Shown here in pieces: positions 1-5,400 of a DNA stretch of 5,557 nt. Below the pieces are notes generated by a model. That model saw only the letters and a list, made by a program, of their open reading frames with translations. It was not told the DNA's origin and searched no databases. Positions within the stretch are counted from its first letter, which is position 1. Each line of letters opens with the position of its first letter. A program made the translations under genes and the position numbers. The DNA comes from an uncultured Coriobacteriaceae bacterium (GTDB lineage Bacteria > Actinomycetota > Coriobacteriia > Coriobacteriales > Eggerthellaceae): positions 1 to 5,557 of the forward strand of contig USJN01000119.1 of assembly GCA_900554945.1 (NCBI GenBank), read 5' to 3'.

Positions 1-1
1 G

Positions 2-283
2 GTGCTCGCGAGGCTCTTCGGCGAGCTCGTGGACGTCGCCAGGGTAGATCGCGCTTGCGCCCTCTTCGTCGGGCCCGGAGGGTCGCTCGCCAGCCGCATC
101 GTGAGGCTGAGCGGCTACCTGGCGAACGACGACGAGAGGCTGGCGGCAAGCCAGGCGCTCATGGCGGAGGCGGTCGGCGTCACTCCGCTTACACTCGAAA
201 GGGCGGTCGAGGCCGAAGCGGCACAGGAGGTGCCAGCAGACGACATGGAAGACGATTGGATGGAAGGATTCGGAAATGATTAA
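2..283 (+). CDS. C-terminal part of an unrecognised protein (5' end outside window)
   Basis: The frame is open from the window edge to a TAA at 281-283, so this is probably the last ~93 codons of a longer gene. A GTG at base 2 could in principle be a start, but no upstream sequence is available to judge it. The visible protein is mostly helical in character, with alanine- and leucine-rich segments. It includes a stretch reading SRIVRLSGYLANDDERLAAS and then GVTPLTLERAVEAEAA. It ends in a strongly acidic tail (DDMEDDWMEGFGND), of a kind often seen on DNA-associated or complex-forming proteins. I do not recognise a family. Its stop codon overlaps the start of the small basic peptide ORF that follows, so the two are probably translationally coupled. 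The neighbouring Abi gene suggests accessory or mobile-element DNA, but nothing in this fragment proves that. Confidence 0.6.
   Translation: MLARLFGELVDVARVDRACALFVGPGGSLASRIVRLSGYLANDDERLAASQALMAEAVGVTPLTLERAVEAEAAQEVPADDMEDDWMEGFGND
262..267 (+). promoter_or_regulatory. Ribosome binding site for the 24-aa peptide ORF
   Basis: GGAAGG lies inside the 3' end of the upstream gene, 8 nt before the ATG at 276. Position and purine richness fit a Shine-Dalgarno site and are the main support for treating the short ORF as real. Confidence 0.45.
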
Positions 284-350
284 AGCGGTGTTCAGGGGAA
301 TCGGGGCGTTCGTCCGCTGGATGTTCAAGGCGGTGTTCCGGTTCATGTAG
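276..350 (+). CDS. Small basic amphipathic peptide, 24 aa
   Basis: ATG at 276 to TAG at 348-350, overlapping the upstream stop codon by 8 bases and preceded by a GGAAGG ribosome binding site 8 nt away. The peptide begins MIKAVFRGIGAF and ends KAVFRFM. It has five basic residues (K3, R7, R14, K18, R22), no acidic residue, and is otherwise hydrophobic or aromatic (F6, F12, W15, F17, F21, F23). Drawn as an alpha helix at 100 degrees per residue, all five charges fall within a ~100-degree arc, which makes a textbook membrane-surface amphipathic helix. KAVFR occurs twice, 15 residues apart. I recognise no family. Membrane-active toxin, bacteriocin-like peptide, small membrane regulator or partner for the acidic tail of the preceding protein are all possible. 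A chance ORF cannot be excluded at this length. Confidence 0.45.
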   Translation: MIKAVFRGIGAFVRWMFKAVFRFM

Positions 351-473
351 GCAAGGCGCACCTTCCAATCGCCGTTTCACGCGCAATTGCATGCGAAAAG
401 AAGGATAATTGAGAAACGGCGCGCATTCCGTCCCTCGAGACCGATCCCTATCCAAGCACGAAAGATCGAAGCT

Positions 474-1436
474 ATGAACGAAATCGCAGAAGATAATAAA
501 AGAAAGCCCAAGCTCACCGTCGAGGAGCAGATAGAGCACCTGAAGTCGAAGGGCGTGACCTTCGATCTGTGCGACGAAGACGAGGCGATGCGCATTCTCT
601 CCGAGCAGGATCATTATTTCAGGCTCGCGGCGTACCGCGTGCTCTTCCCCAAGCGCGTCGGAGGTGCCCACGACGGCGAGTACGCCGGGCTTGACTTCGG
701 GCACCTGGTGGACCTCGCCGGGATAGACCAGGAGCTGCGCGGGTTCCTTCTGCCCCTCACGCTCGACGTGGAGAGCGCCGCCAAGACCAAGCTCGTCGGG
801 AAGATAACCGAGGATCGAGGCGAAGACGGCTACTCCATCTTCGCCGAATACCTCGCGCACCTCAACCACGCGGACCGCAACAGGCGCAAGGGCGAAATCT
901 CCCGACTCGAGAACGACGCCTACCTCGGACCCCTCGTCGCGCGCTACCCGATAGACGAGATGCCCGCATGGGTGTTCCTGGAGCTGTCGTCGTTCGGGGC
1001 GTTCACCAACTTCTACCTCTTCTGCGCCGAGCGATGGGACAATGCGGAGATGAAAGACGATCATTATCTCCTCAGACGTGCCAATTCACTTAGAAACGCT
1101 GCTGCACACTCGAGTGCAATCATCAACGGGCTGGGCATCTCCTCGAATGCACCAACAAGGTACCCAGCGTCTGTCGCGCGAGCTCTTGGCAACGCGGGCG
1201 TATCGAAACGCCTGAGACGATCGAAAATGCGCAACCCCCGTGTGCTCCAGATGACCGTGTTCGCCTACACCTATGCACGCTTCGTCCCTCAAGAAAAGCA
1301 AAGGCATGTGCACGAAAGGCTCTGCTCTCTCGAAACACGGGCAAACGAGCACTCAGACTGGTACAGTAAGAACACGACTATCATCTCCGCCTACGACTTC
1401 CTCTCAAAAGTTTTTGAGACATGGCTGAAACGATGA
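474..1436 (+). CDS. Abi_2 (AbiD/AbiF-like) abortive-infection protein with HEPN motif
   Basis: A 320-residue protein of the Abi_2 family, whose studied members stop phage spread by shutting down the infected cell. Family landmarks in order: KPKLTVEEQIEHLKSKGV (11-28), the usual N-terminal opening; DHYFRLAAYR (46-55), matching the YYRLSGY-type segment; MPAWVFLELSSFGAFTNFY (163-181), matching the PxWvxxExlsFG segment; and LRNAAAHSSAIING (206-219), which contains the HEPN RNase signature R207-x4-H212. Intact R and H suggest an active ribonuclease, inferred from the HEPN superfamily. ATG 474 is chosen because family homology starts about 11 residues later and a GAAAG lies 9 nt upstream. The longer in-frame TTG at 387 adds a very basic, unconserved-looking leader and has no Shine-Dalgarno. 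The 123 bases before the gene show no convincing promoter. The second half of the gene is visibly less GC-rich than the first. Confidence 0.85.
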   Translation: MNEIAEDNKRKPKLTVEEQIEHLKSKGVTFDLCDEDEAMRILSEQDHYFRLAAYRVLFPKRVGGAHDGEYAGLDFGHLVDLAGIDQELRGFLLPLTLDVESAAKTKLVGKITEDRGEDGYSIFAEYLAHLNHADRNRRKGEISRLENDAYLGPLVARYPIDEMPAWVFLELSSFGAFTNFYLFCAERWDNAEMKDDHYLLRRANSLRNAAAHSSAIINGLGISSNAPTRYPASVARALGNAGVSKRLRRSKMRNPRVLQMTVFAYTYARFVPQEKQRHVHERLCSLETRANEHSDWYSKNTTIISAYDFLSKVFETWLKR

Positions 1437-1479
1437 GCAAAATGAGATGAGAGGAATCTTTAGAGCTTGCCTGTATCAT

Positions 1480-1507
1480 TTGACAAACGGACAATAATTA
1501 CGATAAT
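1480..1507 (+). promoter_or_regulatory. Near-consensus sigma-70 promoter in the convergent intergenic gap
   Basis: A perfect -35 hexamer TTGACA (1480-1485) is followed, after a 16-nt spacer, by GATAAT (1502-1507), a 5-of-6 match to the -10 consensus. The surrounding DNA is the most AT-rich in the window. It points rightward into a hairpin and terminator, not into a gene: the next coding region lies on the opposite strand. Transcription would start near 1513-1515. Confidence 0.6.
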
Positions 1508-1513
1508 AGAGAC

Positions 1514-1573
1514 AGACAGAAACCTTCGGGTTTGCGGGGCGGGATCGTGAAAGCGATTCTGCCCTATTTTTTT
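1514..1573 (+). ncRNA. Candidate ~60-nt small RNA
   Basis: The span runs from the predicted start of the TTGACA/GATAAT promoter to the end of the terminator U-run. It would fold as two hairpins: AAACC-TTCG-GGTTT (1520-1533), a 5-bp stem closed by the very stable C(UUCG)G tetraloop, then the 11-bp terminator stem. No ATG lies inside, and the only possible GTG frame (1547) runs past the terminator and has no proper ribosome binding site. Target and role are unknown. An alternative is that the promoter is fortuitous and the hairpins only terminate the Abi transcript. The start is predicted from the promoter spacing only. Confidence 0.4.
1537..1573 (+). terminator. Intrinsic (rho-independent) terminator
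   Basis: Stem GGGCGGGATCG (1537-1547), loop TGAAAG (1548-1553) and CGATTCTGCCC (1554-1564) give 11 base pairs including two G-U wobbles, followed by TATTTTTTT (1565-1573). The wobble pairs become A-C mismatches in the other strand's RNA, and the U-run exists only on this strand, so it acts rightward. It would end the Abi transcript, about 100 bases after that stop codon, and any RNA from the promoter at 1480. Confidence 0.8.
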
Positions 1574-1642
1574 GCTAAATCGATGCGGGTCTTGCCCGAT
1601 GCCGCTTGACTGAATGCAGGCATGTCCTGCGGTCGCGATCGC

Positions 1643-1664
1643 CTTCATCGGCATGCCGATGAAG
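1643..1664. repeat. 22-bp perfect palindrome downstream of the sortase gene
   Basis: The left arm CTTCATCGG and right arm CCGATGAAG flank CATG, so the 22 bases read identically on both strands. It starts 20 bases beyond the sortase stop codon. No T-run follows on either strand, so it is not a standard intrinsic terminator. It may be an RNA-protecting 3' stem-loop or a binding site for a dimeric protein. It abuts an 8-bp GCGATCGC palindrome (1635-1642), and a small GCAGG/CCTGC stem lies at 1616-1630. Confidence 0.7.
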
Positions 1665-1683
1665 AAGCGTATGACCAGATTCA

Positions 1684-2421
1684 CTATTCTACCTTCTCGC
1701 ACGCATACACTATCGTCCTTTCGTGCCCGTTCCACCTGCCGTAGCTGCAGGTGCAGAACGCCTTGACGCTTTCTGCACGAGCGTCTCCATCGAGCACGAC
1801 GTCAGCTTCCGCCAAAAGCCTCCCGAGCCAGGAGTCGAAATCCCCGGTGCCGGCGAAGTCCAAACGCTTGTATTCGGTGTTGGAATCCACGATATCCGCC
1901 GCGATGACGCTCAGGCGCATCTTGCCCTCGGGCGTCTGAAGGAGAATCTCGCTGTGTGCCTCGGCGAAGCCTATGTCGGAATAACTGGCGAACGCCGAGA
2001 ACATGCTGCCGTCGTTCATGTGATGTGCGAGCATGAGCGCGAGCGGGCTGTCGATCCCCCGCTCGGCGCAGCCGGCATCGAGATAGGGGCATCCGTAGGG
2101 GTTCCATCCCCGATAGACGTCATGGTCGAGATAAAAGGTCGGATCAGCGGCGCTCGCCTGGACCACCGGGTAGTCGATATCCGTGCCGGGCACACTCACC
2201 CAGGCCGCGATATCGGGGTTCACGGACAGCCAGTACTCCCAGTCGACAACGGGAAACCCATCGTCTGCCTCACATTCCAAGGGGGTGTTCGAAACGGGAG
2301 ACGGGTCCATGTCCACGGCCCTGCTGTGGACGCCGAAGAGCCAAATTCCCAGCACCGCAGCGCCGATCAATGCCGTTATCGATGCCAGAAGGGCAAGCCT
2401 CTGCTTGATGTTCGTCTTCAT
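1684..2421 (-). CDS. srtB: Class B sortase
   Basis: A 245-residue membrane-anchored transpeptidase that cuts a sorting motif after Thr and links the protein to the cell wall or to another pilin. A basic N-terminus and one hydrophobic segment (~9-31) give an N-in, catalytic-domain-out arrangement. Class B landmarks are WLSVNPDIAAWVSVPGTDIDYPV (key residues W64, N68, W74, PGT 78-80, YPV 84-86), the catalytic His133 in LAHHMNDGSMF, the catalytic Cys225 in TCSY, and the supporting Arg235 in ERTIVYA. Length is normal for the family. The ATG at 2421 has GGAGG five bases upstream; an in-frame TTG four codons earlier overlaps that site and is rejected. It follows the adhesin gene by 73 nt on the same strand, so that protein is its likely substrate. 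Unusual points: Ala precedes the catalytic His where Gly is common, and Cys223 sits where Ser is usual, giving a C-x-C. Confidence 0.93.
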   Translation of the reverse strand: MKTNIKQRLALLASITALIGAAVLGIWLFGVHSRAVDMDPSPVSNTPLECEADDGFPVVDWEYWLSVNPDIAAWVSVPGTDIDYPVVQASAADPTFYLDHDVYRGWNPYGCPYLDAGCAERGIDSPLALMLAHHMNDGSMFSAFASYSDIGFAEAHSEILLQTPEGKMRLSVIAADIVDSNTEYKRLDFAGTGDFDSWLGRLLAEADVVLDGDARAESVKAFCTCSYGRWNGHERTIVYACEKVE

Positions 2422-2426
2422 AGGAG

Positions 2427-2431
2427 CCTCC
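2427..2431 (-). promoter_or_regulatory. Ribosome binding site of the sortase gene
   Basis: GGAGG on the minus strand, 5 nt before the ATG at 2421. It fixes the sortase start. The eight bases GGAGGCTC (2431 to 2424) are perfectly complementary to GAGCCTCC (2453 to 2446) in the hairpin just upstream, so the site could be masked by base pairing. Confidence 0.8.
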
Positions 2432-2468
2432 AAAATGACAGGCGGGGAGGCTCTAGCGCCGCCCCGCC
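2431..2468 (-). terminator. Intercistronic terminator-like hairpin between adhesin and sortase
   Basis: Read on the minus strand, GGCGGGG (2468-2462) pairs with CCCCGCC (2447-2441). After a single C/T mismatch, an inner GGC/GCC stem closes the six-base loop GCTAGA. TGTCATTTT follows, a weak U-run that ends right at the sortase ribosome binding site. A leaky terminator or processing stem here would leave much adhesin mRNA and little sortase mRNA, a sensible ratio for substrate and enzyme. The imperfect U-run makes full termination unlikely. Confidence 0.5.
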
Positions 2469-2494
2469 CTTCTCTGTAGGCCGAGAAAGCCTAG

Positions 2495-5400
2495 TTACTC
2501 GTCGGAAGCCTCCTTGGCGCCTGCCGCGTCGTTACGGGCGCGGCTGCGAAGCACATATGCGCCCGCTGCCGCCCCGCAGACGACCAGGGCGCTGATCAGA
2601 ACCCATACAGGGAGCAAATCGTTGCCCGTTTTGTCGTAGGGGGTGCCAGGAGTCTCTGGGTTGTCGACGAGCACGGTCTGCCCCTCGTCGTCGATGTCCT
2701 GGTGCACGGCGACGACGTTTCCGTTCACGTCGAGCACTTCTTCGAAGGCCACGAGCGCAGCCCCCTCCTCGATCTTCGACGCATCGAACTCGAAGGTCAC
2801 CTCTACGGCTCCTTCCGAGCTTTCAGCCACGAACTCCGCGGTGGAAGTCACCGGGTTGCCGTCCGAATCCTCGAGAGGCATGCCGGTGGCCTTGTCCATG
2901 ATGGTGCCGTGGGCGGTGTAGGTCTCGCCAGCGACGAGCCCCTTGTACTCGACGGTATCCACGACGCTCACCGTCCCGTTCTCGACCATGTGGTCGCCGT
3001 CGGAGGCGTCGACGAGCACGGTCCCGATCTCGACGGCCATTACGGACTGGCCCTCGTCGTCGATGTCCTCGTGCACGGCAAGGGTCGATCCTTGCGAATC
3101 GAGCAGCTTCTCGAACACGACCAGGCGATGACCGCCCAGGCCGGCAGAATCGAAGGAGAGCTCTACGACCTGAACGCCGTCGGCTGCCTCGGCGACGAAC
3201 TCGACGGATGAGGTCACGTCAGATGCGAGGGGACCCTCGCCGGTTTTCAGGGGCTCTCCCGTCTCCGAGTCCATGAGAGTCGCCTCGAGCGTGTAGCTCT
3301 CGCCGGGGGTCAGCCCCTCGTAGGAGACCTCATCGGCGATGAGCACCTCGGAGCCCGTCACGAGCTTGTCGCCGTCGGAGGCGTCGGTTGCGGTCGTCCC
3401 GATGTCGACGAAGTGCACCGTCTGGCCAGAGTCTTCTATGTCCGCATGGGTCGCGACCTCGACGCCGTCTTTGGCCATGCTCTCGAATGCCACGACGTCT
3501 TCGCCCGCGAGCAGGCTCGCATCGAAGGTGAACTCGATGTCGACCGAGCCGTTCGTGTTGTTGGCCGTGAACTCCTTGGTGGCGGTCACGGGGTTGCCAT
3601 CCGCGTCGAGCAGGGGCTCGCCGGTGGATTTCACCATGAGGGTACCGGTAAGGGTGTAGGTTCCGCCGAACTCGAGATTCTCGTAGTAGACGGTGTCGAC
3701 GATCGTCGCCTGCTCATCCGCCTGGGCGATCTGGTCGCCGTCGGCCGCATCGGCCGCTTGCGTTCCGATCTTCGGCCCCTCCTGGTCGTCGAGCGTCATC
3801 CAGACCGCCTCGGCAACACCGGAATCGCGGTCGATCCAGAAGGTCTTCGTTATGAGGTTGTAGCCCTCGTTCGCCTCGCAGGGAAGCTCCTCGAGCGTGT
3901 ACTGGCCGTACGGCAGCGCGCCGAGCGCGTCGTTGGCGGGAGCCGACGAGCCGTCCTCGCCCAGCCCGAACCAGATGCCCGCCGACGGGTCCATCATACC
4001 GGCCGTGATGCGGTCGGCTTCGAGCAGGACGTCGTTTCCGTTGGTGTTGGCGGTGTGCCTGTTCCAGCTCGCCTCGGTCGAAGCCTGGCCGTTGCGGTCG
4101 GTGACCAGCACGTGCGTCTCGCCGGTCGCCACGTTGGAGATGGCGAAGGGAACCTGCAGGCTCGCGTTGGTGTCCTCGGCCTTCTTGGAGAGCTTGAGGT
4201 CGTTGCGGACGACCTGGTCGTGGAAGACAAGCTCGCCACCTTCCGCGTCGGCGGTCACGGTAAGGCCGTCGGTTCGGATCTTGAAGGTCCTGGGCTCGCC
4301 GTCGGTGAGCAGGTAGGAGTCGTTGGTCGCGGTCTCCTGGATGGTGTAGGTGCCGTAGGGCAGCGCGTCGGGCGCGGTCTTCGCGATGTAGGAGCCGATT
4401 TCCTCGTCCCACTCGGTCTCGATGGCGGCGACGACCTCGCCCGGCTCGTACCAGGCATCGCCTACGAGGACCTTGTTCTCGGAGGCGTTCGTTATGGCGA
4501 ACTCGATGCCGGAGAGCGTCGTGCCGACGCCTTCTGCTGCATGCCCGTTCCCGCCGACCGCCTCGGACTCGCCGAGCTCCGCGTCGGCCTTGGTCACCTG
4601 CACGCCGCCGCGTATCGCGTCGTCATGCACGGGGTCGCCGGAAAGGTCGACGACCTGGCCGTCGCCCTCGATGGCGAACCCGAGCTCGCCTTCCCAGGGA
4701 AGGTAGCCTTCCGGAGCGTTCGCCTCAACGATGCGGTAGGTGCCGCACGGCAGCGCGTCGCTCGCGGTCTGCGCGGTGTAGGCCGAGCCGTCCCAGGAGG
4801 TGGAGATGGTCATGACCGTCTCGCCGTCTGCGTAGCTGTGGCCGTTCACGTAGGAGTTCATCCCCGATGCGTTGACGATGGCGAACTCGGCGCCCTCGAG
4901 CGAGGCGTCGCCCTGCTCGCCTGCGCCGGCTTGCGCGTCGACCTTGGCGATCTTCACGCCGCCGCGCTCCCACGTGAAGCTGGCGAGCGTCTGGGCGTCT
5001 GATCCCGCATGGATCCTGATGGCCGAGAATCCCGTGGAGACCTCGTTCGCACGTGCGTTGACCTGGCTCCACACGTCGCCCGCGATCTCGCGCTCCGCCC
5101 AGGAGGCGAACTCGGCGCTCGTGCCGTAGGTCGCCTCGGCGGCAGATCCCAGGTTGGCGTACGAGAGCAGGATGTGGCTCGCCACGCGGTACTTGTCCTC
5201 GTCCATGCCGCTTCCGTCGTACCAGGAGCTGGGCCACATGGACGCGTCGAAGCCGGGTGCCCCATAGGAGAACCACATGGCCGCCGCCAGATCTCCCGCC
5301 TCACTCGTCGGATAGGTTCCCGCATCGGGCGTGGAGCGCGACGGCTCGATGCAGTAGGCGTCGTTGCCGTTGGCGCTCATCTGGGTCGTCTCGTATCCGG

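Noticed and set aside
387..409. TTGCAT and GATAAT as a promoter for the Abi gene
   Set aside because: The spacer is only 11 nt, far from the usual 16-18, and no better -35 is in place for that GATAAT.
387..473. TTG-initiated N-terminal extension of the Abi protein (29 residues, very basic)
   Set aside because: No Shine-Dalgarno precedes it, and family homology begins just after the ATG at 474. The TTG lies in likely leader DNA.
189..1064. A 291-codon open frame on the - strand across the Abi gene
   Set aside because: Antisense shadow of a recognised Abi_2 protein, with no start signal.
1547..1609. A GTG-started 20-codon frame within the candidate small RNA
   Set aside because: It crosses the terminator U-run, so most of it would not be transcribed, and it has no AGGAGG-like site.
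1585..1630. Small inverted repeats (CGGG/CCCG, GCAGG/CCTGC) as a CRISPR or integron site
   Set aside because: The stems are 4-5 bp, not repeated at regular spacing, and no associated genes are present; they only add local RNA structure.
1460..1735. A 91-codon open frame on the - strand in the intergenic gap
   Set aside because: It runs through the terminator, U-run and palindrome and overlaps the end of the sortase gene. The translation shows no coding character.
1723..2595. A 290-codon open frame on the + strand across the sortase gene
   Set aside because: It lies opposite catalytic motifs of the sortase, has no ribosome site and resembles no family; it is a shadow frame.
3413..5002. A 529-codon open frame on the + strand opposite the adhesin gene
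   Set aside because: It is antisense to a clearly real protein with recognisable domains. Its translation is low-complexity in G, V, R and D, and it is the expected GC-driven shadow of the codons opposite.
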